Shown piece by piece: positions 9,430-18,768 of a stretch of 64,000 nt of DNA. Both the position numbers and the translations under genes were made by a program. This DNA comes from Halopseudomonas yangmingensis (GTDB lineage: Bacteria > Pseudomonadota > Gammaproteobacteria > Pseudomonadales > Pseudomonadaceae), in contig NZ_FOUI01000001.1 of the NCBI RefSeq assembly GCF_900114825.1, positions 1 through 64,000 on the forward strand, in the 5' to 3' direction. Under the pieces are notes generated by a model that saw only the letters and a program-made list of their open reading frames with translations, was not told the origin of the DNA and searched no databases. Numbering within the stretch: the first letter of the stretch is position 1; each line of letters begins with the position of its first letter.

Positions 9430-10344
9430 ATGACTGAGCTGCCCGCACTTCCCGACACCGCCGCCCGGCTTATTGATGCACATATCGATGCGTTGTGGCT
9501 GGAGCGTGGGTTGTCGCCTCACAGCCTGGAAGCCTATCGCAGTGACTTGCAGTTGCTGGCACGCTGGCTGGCGGCGCAGGGCGGCGAATTGCTCAAGGCG
9601 CGTGCCGATCAGTTGCTTGGCTATCTTGGCTGGCGCATTGAGCAGGGCTACAAGGCGCGATCCAGCGCCCGGCTGTTGTCCTGCCTGCGCGGTTTTTACC
9701 GGCAGGCATTGCGTGACGGCCGCATCAGCGAGGATCCGACCCTGCACATCGCCATGCCCAAGGTCGGGCGGCCGTTGCCCAAGGCGCTGAGCGAGGCGGA
9801 TGTCGAGGCGCTGCTGGCCGCGCCGGTGCTGGATGAGCTGCTTGGGCTGCGTGATCGCTGCATGCTCGAGGTGCTGTATGCCACCGGTTTGCGGGTCAGC
9901 GAACTGGTTGGACTGCGCCTGGATCAGCTGAACCTGCGCCAGGGCGTGGTGCGCATTACCGGTAAGGGCGGGAAGGAACGGCTGGTGCCGCTGGGCGAAG
10001 AGGCCATGCACTGGCTGGAGCAGTACCTGCAGCAGGGACGTGCGCCGCTGCTGGCCGGTCAGCCCTCGGATGTGTTGTTCCCCAGCCGTCAGGCGCGACA
10101 GATGACCCGCCAGACCTTCTGGCATCGTATCAAGCTGCATGCCGGGGTTGCCGGAATAGACGCCTCGCTGTCGCCCCACGGGTTGCGCCATGCCTTTGCC
10201 ACCCATCTGCTGAATCACGGGGCTGACCTGCGGGTGGTTCAGCTCCTGCTTGGACACAGCGACCTGTCGACTACCCAGATATATACCCACGTGGCACGTC
10301 AGCGGCTGCGCGAGCTGCACGCCCAGCATCATCCCCGTGGGTGA
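9430..10344 (+). CDS. xerD: Site-specific tyrosine recombinase XerD
   Basis: 304 aa from ATG 9430 (MTELPALPDTAARLIDAHID). The N-terminal SAM-like DNA-binding domain (about 15-100) is followed by the catalytic domain. The active-site residues are present: Arg in ATGLRVSELVGL, Lys in GKGGKERLVPL, His-x-x-Arg in HGLRHAFATHLL, His in LLGHSDLSTTQ and the nucleophile Tyr in IYTHV. With XerC it resolves chromosome dimers at dif under FtsK control. The stop overlaps an alternative upstream start of dsbC; the two genes are neighbours throughout Pseudomonas. Confidence 0.95.
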   Translation: MTELPALPDTAARLIDAHIDALWLERGLSPHSLEAYRSDLQLLARWLAAQGGELLKARADQLLGYLGWRIEQGYKARSSARLLSCLRGFYRQALRDGRISEDPTLHIAMPKVGRPLPKALSEADVEALLAAPVLDELLGLRDRCMLEVLYATGLRVSELVGLRLDQLNLRQGVVRITGKGGKERLVPLGEEAMHWLEQYLQQGRAPLLAGQPSDVLFPSRQARQMTRQTFWHRIKLHAGVAGIDASLSPHGLRHAFATHLLNHGADLRVVQLLLGHSDLSTTQIYTHVARQRLRELHAQHHPRG

Positions 10345-10391
10345 CGCGCGGCAATCGTGGTAAGCTTGCCGGTCTTGAACAGGAGAATTGC

Positions 10392-11111
10392 ATGCGTCTT
10401 AAATTGCTTGCCGGTGCTCTGATCGGCCTGTTTTCCAGCCTGCTGCAGGCTGGTCCCGAGCAGCAGATCCGTGAGGGTCTGGCCGGGCTTGATTTGCCAT
10501 TCGCCATCCAGGCGATCAGCGAGTCGCCGATGCCTGGGCTGTACCAGGTGCAGATGGATAACGGGCGTTTGCTGTATGCCAGTGCGGACGGCCAGTTTCT
10601 GATTCAGGGGACGTTGTTTGATCTCTCCGGTGAGCGTCCGCGTAACCTTACTGCCGAGGTTGAGGCCAAGGCGGTCGCCGGCGTGCTGACTGCGCTGCCG
10701 ACCGATGAGCTGGTAGTGTTCTCCCCCGATCAGCCAAAAACACATATTACGGTGTTTACCGATGTGGACTGCGGTTATTGCCGCAAGCTGCACGAGGAAA
10801 TTGACGAGCTGATGAGCCTCGGTATCGAGGTGCGTTATGCCAGCTTTGTACGGGCGGGCCTGGGCTCGCCAACGGCCGAGGTGATGCAGTCGATCTGGTG
10901 CGCCGAAGACCGCAAGGACGCCATGACGCGTGCCAAGCAGGGTAAGCGCATACCCAAGCGTACCTGTGACAATCCGCTGGAGCGTCAGCTTGAACTGGGC
11001 TCGCAGATCGGCGTGCAGGGTACGCCGGCGATCTTTACAGCGAACGGCACCTTGATACCCGGTTACAAGCCGGCCGGTTTGCTGGCCCGCGATGCGCTGG
11101 CAAATCAATAA
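10392..11111 (+). CDS. dsbC: Periplasmic thiol:disulfide interchange protein DsbC
   Basis: 239 aa from ATG 10392 with an AGGAGA site. A Sec signal peptide MRLKLLAGALIGLFSSLLQA precedes the mature chain. The small dimerisation domain (about 20-80) is followed by a thioredoxin-fold domain with active site DVDCGYCRKLH and the cis-Pro loop GVQGTPAIFT. A second Cys pair (SIWCAEDRK and RTCDNPLE) is the structural disulfide of DsbC. It isomerises wrong disulfides in the periplasm, kept reduced by DsbD. Confidence 0.94.
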   Translation: MRLKLLAGALIGLFSSLLQAGPEQQIREGLAGLDLPFAIQAISESPMPGLYQVQMDNGRLLYASADGQFLIQGTLFDLSGERPRNLTAEVEAKAVAGVLTALPTDELVVFSPDQPKTHITVFTDVDCGYCRKLHEEIDELMSLGIEVRYASFVRAGLGSPTAEVMQSIWCAEDRKDAMTRAKQGKRIPKRTCDNPLERQLELGSQIGVQGTPAIFTANGTLIPGYKPAGLLARDALANQ

Positions 11112-11200
11112 GGGCTGCAGGCCTAATAAACTCTGGTGGCTGCCCGTCCGGGCGGTCACTCAACGAATGACAACATGATCTGATACGCGGAGACCCTAGT

Positions 11201-12505
11201 TTGAGACCGGTCAAAGTTGGAATATGTGGATTGGGCACCGTCGGCGGTGGCACCTTCAATGTCCTCAAGCGCAATGCCGCCGAGATTGCCCGGCGCGCCG
11301 GACGCGACATCGAGGTGGAGCAGATTGCCGCGCGGCATCTGAATCCGGCCTGCGAACTGGGCGACACCCCGGTCACCGAGGATGTGTTTGCGCTGGTCGA
11401 CAATCCCGAGATCGACATCATCGTCGAGCTGATCGGTGGCTACGGGGTGGCACGTGATGTGGTGATGCGTGCAATCGCCAATGGCAAGCATGTGGTCACT
11501 GCCAACAAGGCGCTGATTGCCGTGCACGGCAATGAAATTTTCAAGGCAGCCAGCGAGAAAGGTGTGATGGTGGCCTTCGAGGCCTCGGTAGCCGGTGGCA
11601 TCCCGATCATCAAGGCGCTGCGCGAAGGTTTGGCAGCCAACCGCATCAACTGGGTAGCCGGTATTATCAACGGTACCGGCAACTTCATCCTCACCGAAAT
11701 GCGCGACAAGGGTCGTGCCTTCGAGGACGTGCTGGCTGAAGCCCAGGCGCTCGGCTATGCCGAAGCCGATCCGGCCTTTGATGTGGAAGGCATTGACGCG
11801 GCGCACAAGCTGACCATTTTGGCCTCGATTGCTTTTGGTATACCGCTGCAGTTCGACAAGGCCTACACTGAAGGCATCACCAGGCTGACCACGGATGATG
11901 TGAACTACGCCGAGGCGCTGGGTTATCGCATCAAGCATCTGGGTGTGGCTCGCCGCACCGAAACGGGTGTGGAGCTGCGCGTGCATCCGACCCTGATCCC
12001 CGAAGATCGCCTGATCGCCAACGTGAATGGCGTGATGAATGCGGTGATGGTGCATGGTGATGCGGTCGGCCCGACTCTTTACTACGGTGCTGGTGCGGGG
12101 GCAGAGCCTACCGCCTCGGCGGTGGTAGCCGACATTATCGATGTGGTGCGTACGCTGACTACCGACCCGAACAACCGGGTGCCGCATCTGGCCTTCCAGG
12201 CCAACAGCCTGTCGGATCTGCCGGTGCTGCCGGTGGAACAGATCGAGACCGCCTATTATTTGCGTCTGCATGCCCAGGATCGCCCGGGTGTACTGGCCAA
12301 GGTGGCGACCATTCTGTCGGAACGCGGCATCAACATCGAGTCTATCGTGCAGATGGAGGCCGAGGAACAGGATGGTCTGGTACCGATGATCCTGCTCACC
12401 CATGAGGTGATAGAGCAGCAGATGAACGATGCCATCGCCGCCATCGAGGCGCTGGAAGATATCGCCGGCCCGGTCATCCGGATCCGGGTGGAACAACTTA
12501 ACTAA
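11201..12505 (+). CDS. hom: Homoserine dehydrogenase
   Basis: 434 aa, with a TTG start at 11201 preceded by CGGAGA; the first residues then read (M)RPVKVGICGLGTVGGGTF. NAD(P)-binding motif GLGTVGGG, the catalytic region (AGIINGTGNFILTEM, YAEADPAFDVEGIDAAHK with the homoserine-site Asp/Lys) and a C-terminal ACT domain (from about residue 350, LHAQDRPGVLAKVATIL) are all present, the last implying feedback by threonine. It reduces aspartate semialdehyde to homoserine. The next gene, thrC, completes the threonine branch. No separate kinase is fused here. Confidence 0.95.
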   Translation: MRPVKVGICGLGTVGGGTFNVLKRNAAEIARRAGRDIEVEQIAARHLNPACELGDTPVTEDVFALVDNPEIDIIVELIGGYGVARDVVMRAIANGKHVVTANKALIAVHGNEIFKAASEKGVMVAFEASVAGGIPIIKALREGLAANRINWVAGIINGTGNFILTEMRDKGRAFEDVLAEAQALGYAEADPAFDVEGIDAAHKLTILASIAFGIPLQFDKAYTEGITRLTTDDVNYAEALGYRIKHLGVARRTETGVELRVHPTLIPEDRLIANVNGVMNAVMVHGDAVGPTLYYGAGAGAEPTASAVVADIIDVVRTLTTDPNNRVPHLAFQANSLSDLPVLPVEQIETAYYLRLHAQDRPGVLAKVATILSERGINIESIVQMEAEEQDGLVPMILLTHEVIEQQMNDAIAAIEALEDIAGPVIRIRVEQLN

Positions 12506-12600
12506 CACAGCTGTAAGCCACAAGCTTCAAGCTGCAAGCCGGGCCAGCCCTCTTGTAGCTTGCCGCTCGGAACTTGTAGCTCAAACCGAAGGTTTGGGAA
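12506..12600 (+). repeat. Degenerate aagct/caagc repeats between hom and thrC
   Basis: The 95-bp gap holds a cluster of related units: CTGTAAGCCACAAGC, TTCAAGCTGCAAGCC, CTTGTAGCTTGC and ACTTGTAGCTC. AGCTGCAAG and CTTGTAGCT are near-perfect inverted partners, so the transcript could fold. GGTTTGGGAAATG leads into thrC. This composition recurs as small palindromic elements in pseudomonads. Whether it modulates hom-thrC read-through is unknown. Confidence 0.5.
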
Positions 12601-14010
12601 ATGCGTTATATCAGTACTCGCGGCCAGGCGCCGGCTTTGAATTTTGAAGATGTGCTGCTGGCCGGTCTGGCCAGTGACGGTGGTCTGTATGTGCCGGAAA
12701 ACCTGCCGCACTTCACCCAGGAAGAAATCGCCTCCTGGGCAGGTCTGCCGTACCACGAGCTGGCGTTCAAGGTGATGCGTCCGTTTGTAACCGGCTCGAT
12801 CAGCGACGCCGACTTCAAGGCCATCCTCAAGGATACCTACGGCGTATTTGCGCACAGCGCGGTGGCGCCGCTGCGCCAGCTCGATAGCAACGAGTGGGTG
12901 CTTGAGCTGTTCCACGGCCCGACTCTGGCGTTCAAGGACTTTGCCCTGCAACTGCTGGGTCGCCTGCTTGACCACTTCCTGGTCAAGCGCGGTGAGCGTG
13001 TGGTGATCATGGGCGCGACCTCGGGTGACACCGGCTCGGCGGCCATCGAGGGTTGCCGGCGTTGCGAGAATGTCGACATCTTCATCCTGCACCCGCACAA
13101 CCGGGTGTCCGAAGTGCAGCGCCGGCAGATGACCACCATCCTTGGCGACAACATCCATAACATCGCCATCGAAGGCAACTTCGATGACTGTCAGGAGATG
13201 GTCAAGGCCAGCTTCGCCGATCAGGGCTTCCTCAAGGGCACCCGGCTGGTGGCGGTCAACTCGATCAACTGGGCGCGCATCATGGCGCAGATCGTCTACT
13301 ACTTCCATGCGGCGCTGCAGCTGGGTGGGCCGGCGCGCTCGATGGCGTTCTCGGTGCCCACCGGCAACTTCGGTGACATCTTTGCCGGCTACCTGGCGCG
13401 TAACATGGGCCTGCCGATCAGCCAGCTGATCGTCGCTACCAACCGCAATGACATCCTGCACCGCTTTATGAGCGGTAACACCTACGACAAGGACACCTTG
13501 CATCCGTCACTGTCGCCGTCGATGGACATCATGGTGTCGTCGAACTTCGAGCGTCTGCTGTTTGACCTGCATGGTCGCAACGGGGCGCTGGTGGCTGAAC
13601 TGATGGACAGCTTCCGTCAGAGCGGCAAGCTGTCGGTCGAGGATGACCGCTGGACCGAAGCGCGCAAGCTGTTCGACTCGCTGGCGGTGGATGATGAGGG
13701 CACTTGCTCGACCATCGCCGAGGTCTATCGCGACACCGGTGAACTGCTTGACCCGCATACCGCGATTGGCGTGCGTGCGGCGCGTGAGTGCCGGCGCAGC
13801 CAGTCGATCCCGATGATCACCCTGGGTACCGCCCATCCGGTGAAGTTTCCGGACGCGGTGCGTCAGGCTGCGGTGGGTGACGAGCCGGCGCTGCCTGCGC
13901 ATCTGGACGATCTGTTCCAGCGGCCTGAGCGTTGCACGGTACTGGCCAATGAACTCAAGGTGGTTCAGCAGTTCGTAGCCGATCACGGCAACCGCGGCAA
14001 GCCGCTGTAA
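12601..14010 (+). CDS. thrC: Threonine synthase
   Basis: 469 aa, the long fungal/enterobacterial-type enzyme. The PLP lysine lies in HGPTLAFKDFALQLLG. GATSGDTGSAAIEG is the phosphate-binding glycine loop, and VPTGNFGDIFAGYLARNMGLP is also conserved (first 20 residues or so of that block). It converts O-phospho-homoserine to threonine. ATG at 12601 follows hom by 95 bp on the same strand and the two are probably co-transcribed. No clear intrinsic terminator is seen after the stop. Confidence 0.95.
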   Translation: MRYISTRGQAPALNFEDVLLAGLASDGGLYVPENLPHFTQEEIASWAGLPYHELAFKVMRPFVTGSISDADFKAILKDTYGVFAHSAVAPLRQLDSNEWVLELFHGPTLAFKDFALQLLGRLLDHFLVKRGERVVIMGATSGDTGSAAIEGCRRCENVDIFILHPHNRVSEVQRRQMTTILGDNIHNIAIEGNFDDCQEMVKASFADQGFLKGTRLVAVNSINWARIMAQIVYYFHAALQLGGPARSMAFSVPTGNFGDIFAGYLARNMGLPISQLIVATNRNDILHRFMSGNTYDKDTLHPSLSPSMDIMVSSNFERLLFDLHGRNGALVAELMDSFRQSGKLSVEDDRWTEARKLFDSLAVDDEGTCSTIAEVYRDTGELLDPHTAIGVRAARECRRSQSIPMITLGTAHPVKFPDAVRQAAVGDEPALPAHLDDLFQRPERCTVLANELKVVQQFVADHGNRGKPL

Positions 14011-14174
14011 TCCGCCACTCCGCATGGATTGCAGCGTCGCTGCGCTCCTCGCACTGTTGCTCAGGAACCCGATGTCAGGGTTGAAGCCATTCGGGCGTGC
14101 CTGTTCCGGCCGCCCTTCATGGCAATCTGCTCTCGTCCCGACTACCCTGTAAGGGGCTGTGGGGAGGGTCTCGT

Positions 14175-15599
14175 GTGTTATTCCAGTGGCGTGCCGTCCG
14201 GCAATATCTATTGCCAGTATCCTTCTTGTGTCTGTTCGGGTTTTGCACGCCCTTGTATGCTGCTGCTCTGGCGCTGAACGAGTCCGAGCAAGCCTATCTT
14301 CGCGCTCATTCACAGGTCAGTCTGTGTGTCGATCCTGACTGGTGGCCATTCGAACAGATCAGTCGTAACGGGCAGCATGAAGGTATTGCCGCTGACCTGA
14401 TTGCGCTGGTGGCAGAGCGCACTGGCCTGAATATCCAGCTGTTTCCGACGGTTGATTGGGAGGCCAGTCTGGCGGCTTCCCAGGCGGGTGAGTGCATGGC
14501 CCTGAGTTTCCTCAACAGCACGCCGGAGCGGGAGCGCTGGCTGATCTTCACCGAGCCGCTGCTGGAAGATCCGAATGTGCTGATCACCCGCGAGGACACG
14601 CCCTTTATCAGTGATGTGGCACAGCTGCAGAATGTCGGTATCGCGTTGCCGCGTGGCACCGCCATGGCTGAACGCTTCGCAAGGGATTTCCCGCATATCC
14701 GCATTATTGGCACCGCGTCAGAGCAGGAAGCACTGCAATTGGTAGTCGACCGCAAGGCCGATATGTCGTTGCGCTCACTGGTAGTCGCGGCACATACCAT
14801 TCGCAGCGAGGGCTGGTTCAACCTGAAGATTTCCGGTGAGGTTCCCGGTTATCACAACCAGTTGCGCATGGGGGTGCTGAAGTCGGAAACCACGCTGCGT
14901 GACATCCTGAACAAGGGGGTTGCCAGCATTACTGATACCGAGCGCATGCAGATTGTTGCCCGGCACACGGGTATGCAGGTGGTCGCGCAAAAGGTCACGG
15001 ATTGGCGCTTGGTCAGCATGCTGATGGCCTTGTTGCTGGCAGTGGTGATCACCAGCCTGTTCTGGCATCTGCGCTTGCGCCGGCTGAACAGGCGGCTCGC
15101 CGGAATGGCCAGAACAGATGCGCTTACCGGCGTCGGCAACCGCAATGCACTGGATGAGTGGTTCCAGCATGAGTTGCTGCGGGCGCGGCGTTTCGAGCGC
15201 CCTTTGTCGGTGATTATTCTCGACATCGACCACTTCAAGGCCATCAATGATTCACAGGGACACTTGGTCGGTGATCAGGTGCTCAGGGCGATGGCCTTGT
15301 TGCTGCAGGCCAATTTGCGTGAAACCGACAAGCTGTTCCGCTGGGGTGGCGAAGAGTTTCTGGTGATCTGCAGTGAAACACCACGCGAAGCGGCCCTGAG
15401 TCTGGCCCAGCGCTTGCTGGAACAGGTGCGCAGCAAGCATTTCGAACCGGGCGGACGCCTGACGGTGAGTGCTGGCGTGGCTTGTCTGCAGACACAGGGG
15501 GGCGCGCCAGATGGTGGTCAGGATTTGTTCCAGCGAGCTGATCAAGCGCTGTACCGGGCCAAACATGCTGGCCGTGACCGGGTCGAGTCGTGCTGCTGA
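14175..15599 (+). CDS. Diguanylate cyclase with periplasmic SBP_bac_3 sensor domain
   Basis: 474 aa from GTG 14175, which has GGGGAGGG six bases upstream; an earlier GTG at 14097 in frame lacks this. A signal-anchor (LLPVSFLCLFGFCTPLYAAA) leads a periplasmic solute-binding type 3 domain (about 35-255: LCVDPDWWPFEQ, LSFLNSTPERERWLIFTEPL). One membrane segment follows (LVSMLMALLLAVVITSLF) and then a GGDEF domain (about 310-474). The active site is GGEEF, and RETD exactly five residues before it is an intact inhibitory I-site. It should make c-di-GMP in response to a periplasmic ligand, perhaps an amino acid; the ligand is unknown. Confidence 0.9.
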   Translation: MLFQWRAVRQYLLPVSFLCLFGFCTPLYAAALALNESEQAYLRAHSQVSLCVDPDWWPFEQISRNGQHEGIAADLIALVAERTGLNIQLFPTVDWEASLAASQAGECMALSFLNSTPERERWLIFTEPLLEDPNVLITREDTPFISDVAQLQNVGIALPRGTAMAERFARDFPHIRIIGTASEQEALQLVVDRKADMSLRSLVVAAHTIRSEGWFNLKISGEVPGYHNQLRMGVLKSETTLRDILNKGVASITDTERMQIVARHTGMQVVAQKVTDWRLVSMLMALLLAVVITSLFWHLRLRRLNRRLAGMARTDALTGVGNRNALDEWFQHELLRARRFERPLSVIILDIDHFKAINDSQGHLVGDQVLRAMALLLQANLRETDKLFRWGGEEFLVICSETPREAALSLAQRLLEQVRSKHFEPGGRLTVSAGVACLQTQGGAPDGGQDLFQRADQALYRAKHAGRDRVESCC

Positions 15600-15606
15600 G
15601 AGCCTT

Positions 15607-16800
15607 TCAGATGCAGCCCTGCTCGCGCAGGCTGTTTATCTGCTGTGGGCTGTAGCCCAGTTCAGTCAGCACCTGGTCATTATGTTCGCCCAGTGCCGGT
15701 CCGGTCCATTCGACTGACCCCGGTGTGCCCTGCAGCTTGGGCACAATGCCGGGCATCTGAAAGGCCTGGCCGTCCGGCAGGTTACCCTTGAGGAACATGT
15801 CTCGAGCGAGAAACTGCGGGTCGCGAAACATGTCAGCCACCGAGAATATCCGGCTGGCCGGCACCTCGGCGGCCTGCAGCAGCGCTTCTGCCTGATCCAG
15901 CGGGAGGCTGGCCGCCCAGCGGTCGATCGCTCCGTAGAGTTCGTCACGTCGGGCATCACGCCCGGCATTGTCAGCCAGTGAGGGATCTGCTGCCAGATCA
16001 TCCCGGCCAATCGCCTGCATGAAACGCTGGAAGATCGCATCACCATTGGCGCCGATCTGGATATGCCGGCCATCGGCGCAGGTGTGGATGGAGGAGGGCG
16101 TGATGCCGGGCATGATATTGCCGCTGCGCTCGCGCACAAAGCCCATCACATCGAACTCTGGCACCATCGATTCCATCATGGCGAACACGGCCTCGTAGAG
16201 CGCCACATCGACCACCTGGCCAGTGCCCCCGCGCACTTCGCGCTCGCGCAGCGCCATCAGGGCGCCAATCACTCCCCAGAGGGCGGCAATCGAGTCGCCA
16301 ATGGAAATGCCGGTACGCACCGGCGGGCGATCTTCAAAGCCGGTGATGTAGCGCAGGCCGCCCATCGATTCGCCGACCGCACCAAATCCTGGCTGGTCCT
16401 TTAGCGGTCCACTCTGGCCAAAGCCGGACAGGCGCAGCATCACCAGTTTCGGATTCAGCGCATGCAGGCTGTCCCAGTCAAAACCGAGTTTTTCCAGCAC
16501 GCCGGGGCGAAAGTTTTCGATCAGCAGATCGGCGTCAGCCAGCAGCCGGCGCAGCACCTCGCGACCCTCGGGGTGTTTGAGATTCAGGGTGATGCAGCGC
16601 TTGTTGCGCGCTTGGACGAACCACCACAGCGAGGTGCCCTGGTACAGCTTGCGCCATTTGCGCAGCGGATCGCCGCCATCCGGGGATTCGACCTTGATTA
16701 CCTCGGCACCGAACTCGGCGCAGATACGCGCGGCAAAGGGGCCGGCAATCAGGCTGCCAAGTTCGATAACGCGCAGGCCATGCAGGGGTTTGCCAGTCAT
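15607..16800 (-). CDS. CaiB/BaiF family (class III) CoA-transferase
   Basis: 397 aa. The family fold is plain: VIELGSLIAGPFAARICAEFG at the N-terminus (first 20 residues shown in part), VIKVESPDGGDPLRKW, NFRPGVLEKLG, LRLSGFGQSGP and ISIGDSIAALWGVIGAL. The GDS aspartate corresponds to the catalytic Asp that carries the glutamyl/aspartyl-CoA intermediate in formyl-CoA transferase. These enzymes move CoA between carboxylic acids; the substrate cannot be deduced, and no acyl-CoA synthase or racemase gene lies beside it. It is convergent with the diguanylate cyclase (7 bp between stops) and divergent from the wax synthase gene. Confidence 0.9.
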   Translation of the reverse strand: MTGKPLHGLRVIELGSLIAGPFAARICAEFGAEVIKVESPDGGDPLRKWRKLYQGTSLWWFVQARNKRCITLNLKHPEGREVLRRLLADADLLIENFRPGVLEKLGFDWDSLHALNPKLVMLRLSGFGQSGPLKDQPGFGAVGESMGGLRYITGFEDRPPVRTGISIGDSIAALWGVIGALMALREREVRGGTGQVVDVALYEAVFAMMESMVPEFDVMGFVRERSGNIMPGITPSSIHTCADGRHIQIGANGDAIFQRFMQAIGRDDLAADPSLADNAGRDARRDELYGAIDRWAASLPLDQAEALLQAAEVPASRIFSVADMFRDPQFLARDMFLKGNLPDGQAFQMPGIVPKLQGTPGSVEWTGPALGEHNDQVLTELGYSPQQINSLREQGCI

Positions 16801-16902
16801 GCGGGCGGCTCCGTGACAGTGTTTCAGGCAGGGTACCCAGCACGGGTTGGCTTGTCATCCATCCCCGTATGGTCGTAACTGGCTGGTCATTCGTCGGTCT
16901 GA

Positions 16903-16932
16903 TTGGTCACGCGGCAGGATGATGGCTATAAT
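16903..16932 (+). promoter_or_regulatory. Candidate sigma-70 promoter upstream of wax ester synthase
   Basis: TTGGTC (16903-16908), an 18-bp spacer and a perfect TATAAT (16927-16932), followed by AT-rich DNA to the ATG at 17111. The 310-bp gap 16801-17110 is markedly AT-richer than its neighbours and contains no other gene. The untranslated leader would be about 170 nt. Confidence 0.5.
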
Positions 16933-17110
16933 TACATTCAACAATAATGTCTCGTAAAGTCTGTAGGTCATAAATATGTTCTTTTATGGCCTAACATCTT
17001 TTATTGATGCCTTGATCGCAACAAATACGTTTGTATTGAAAATGGTAAATGATCAGTGCATGTCTCGCTTTGAAACCTTTGAAAAACATAGCCGGTGAGG
17101 ATGCTGCGCC

Positions 17111-18730
17111 ATGAAACAACTGAGCCCGATGGATTCGCATTTCTATTATTTCGAAACGCCCGATCAGCCGATGATGATCGGCAGTCTCTGGTTGTGTGAC
17201 CAGAGTACGGCGCCGGGCGGCATGGTCAGGCATAAGGAAATCCTGCAGTACATCGAGGATCGTCTTAACCGCACCTCGTATTTCCGCCGGCGGCTGGAGC
17301 AGGCTCCGTTCGGGCTGGACGATCCCTATTGGCTGGATGATCCGAACTTTGATCTGGAGTACCACGTGCGCCATGTGGGCTTGCCACAGCCCGGCGACTG
17401 GCGACAGCTGTGTATTTTCACGGCACGTACCATGTCACGCAGCGTCGACATGCGCCGCGCGCCTTGGGAGGTGTACATCATCGAGGGGCTGAACAATGTC
17501 GAGGGTGTGCCGCCAGGCAGCTTTGCCGTGCTGATCCGTTTCCATCATGCCTATGTGGACGGCAAGGCCAGCCTCGAATTGAGCGAGGCGCTGATGGAAA
17601 CCACGGCCAATCACGAATATGGTCGGCAGGACCAGGTGGTGGTTGCCGAGCGTGCCCCGAGTCGCCTGGAGATGTGGGCGCGTACCACGCCCCGCATGCT
17701 TGGGCAGTCATTACGTAGCATGAAGGCCGGTGTTACCTTCAGTCGCAAGAGCATAGAGTTGTTCAAGCGGCTGCGCACTGATGCCATGCCCGAGCAGAAG
17801 CGCGTACCGCGCAGTATTTTCAATACCGATGTCAGCCCGCACCGCAGTTATGGCGCGCTCGAGTGGAGCATCAAGGACCTCAAGTCGTTGCGTGCCTTGT
17901 GCCCGGGCGCCAGTTTGAATGATGTGATCATTGCCATTATCGGCGGTGGCATGCGCCGTTACCTGATGCAGCGTAACCAGTTGCCGGATCTGTCGCTGGT
18001 GTCCATGTGTCCGGTCTCGGTACGCCCAGATGAGGCAAAGAAGGACGGCGGTAATCTGGTTTCTGCAATGTATATCGGTGTTGGTACTGATATTGATGAC
18101 CCGGTCGAGCGCTTGCGTGCAGTTAACCGTCGAACTGCCAAGGGTATTCCGTTGGCACGCGAGGTGCTCAACGAGCTGAGTTTCGCAGCAGGCGAGATGA
18201 TTCCGCCCTATATGCGCTCCATGACCGCCTGGATGCAGAACAAGGCACGCCTGGGCAGCAAGGTGCCGGTAACCAATATGCTGATCACCAATGTGCCGGG
18301 CATTCCCGGTATGACCCCACAATATTTTGCCGGTGCGCTTATTCGCAAGGTGACACCCATGGTGCCGATTGCCGACGGCATGGCGATCACCCATGGCATC
18401 ACCGGCATCTATGACAAGTTGGCTGTAGGCGTGCTGGCCGATCGTGGCGTGATGCCGGATATGGATATCTATATCCAGTGTCTGCAAGACGCTACCGATG
18501 AGTACCTGCAACGCGCACGGCTGCTTGAGCGGGCCAGTCGCATGATGGAAGAGACTGCGGTTATCGGTGAGCCGGCTGCGACTTTACCGGCATCGGTTCG
18601 CAAGGCGGCTTCCGGTAAGCGTGGCAACGGTCGCGCCAAGGTCAAGGTGGTTGATGTGGCAAGCACAGACATCAAGGAACCCCTTTCTGCCGGTGCCGAT
18701 GCAAGCCCTGCAGCAGCCAAAACCGAATGA
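17111..18730 (+). CDS. Wax ester synthase/acyl-CoA:diacylglycerol acyltransferase (WS/DGAT)
   Basis: 539 aa. The catalytic motif HHxxxDG is HHAYVDG at about residue 139, in RFHHAYVDGKASLE. The family's N-terminal start MKQLSPMDSHFYYFE, the NDVIIAIIGGGMRRYL stretch and the NVPGIPGM motif are also present. These enzymes join fatty acyl-CoA to fatty alcohols or diacylglycerol, producing wax esters or TAG as storage lipid on the cytoplasmic membrane face. After about residue 480 the protein runs into a Lys/Ala-rich tail (SGKRGNGRAKVKVVD) unlike the core domain. A patatin-like lipase gene follows 38 bp later, suggesting a storage and mobilisation pair. Confidence 0.93.
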   Translation: MKQLSPMDSHFYYFETPDQPMMIGSLWLCDQSTAPGGMVRHKEILQYIEDRLNRTSYFRRRLEQAPFGLDDPYWLDDPNFDLEYHVRHVGLPQPGDWRQLCIFTARTMSRSVDMRRAPWEVYIIEGLNNVEGVPPGSFAVLIRFHHAYVDGKASLELSEALMETTANHEYGRQDQVVVAERAPSRLEMWARTTPRMLGQSLRSMKAGVTFSRKSIELFKRLRTDAMPEQKRVPRSIFNTDVSPHRSYGALEWSIKDLKSLRALCPGASLNDVIIAIIGGGMRRYLMQRNQLPDLSLVSMCPVSVRPDEAKKDGGNLVSAMYIGVGTDIDDPVERLRAVNRRTAKGIPLAREVLNELSFAAGEMIPPYMRSMTAWMQNKARLGSKVPVTNMLITNVPGIPGMTPQYFAGALIRKVTPMVPIADGMAITHGITGIYDKLAVGVLADRGVMPDMDIYIQCLQDATDEYLQRARLLERASRMMEETAVIGEPAATLPASVRKAASGKRGNGRAKVKVVDVASTDIKEPLSAGADASPAAAKTE

Positions 18731-18768
18731 TCAAGCCGCCGCCCGCAGGGTGGCGACAGGAGTAATGC

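Noticed and set aside
11156-12523. 455-codon open frame opposite hom
   Set aside because: Antisense shadow of a full, well-conserved homoserine dehydrogenase; composition is not protein-like.
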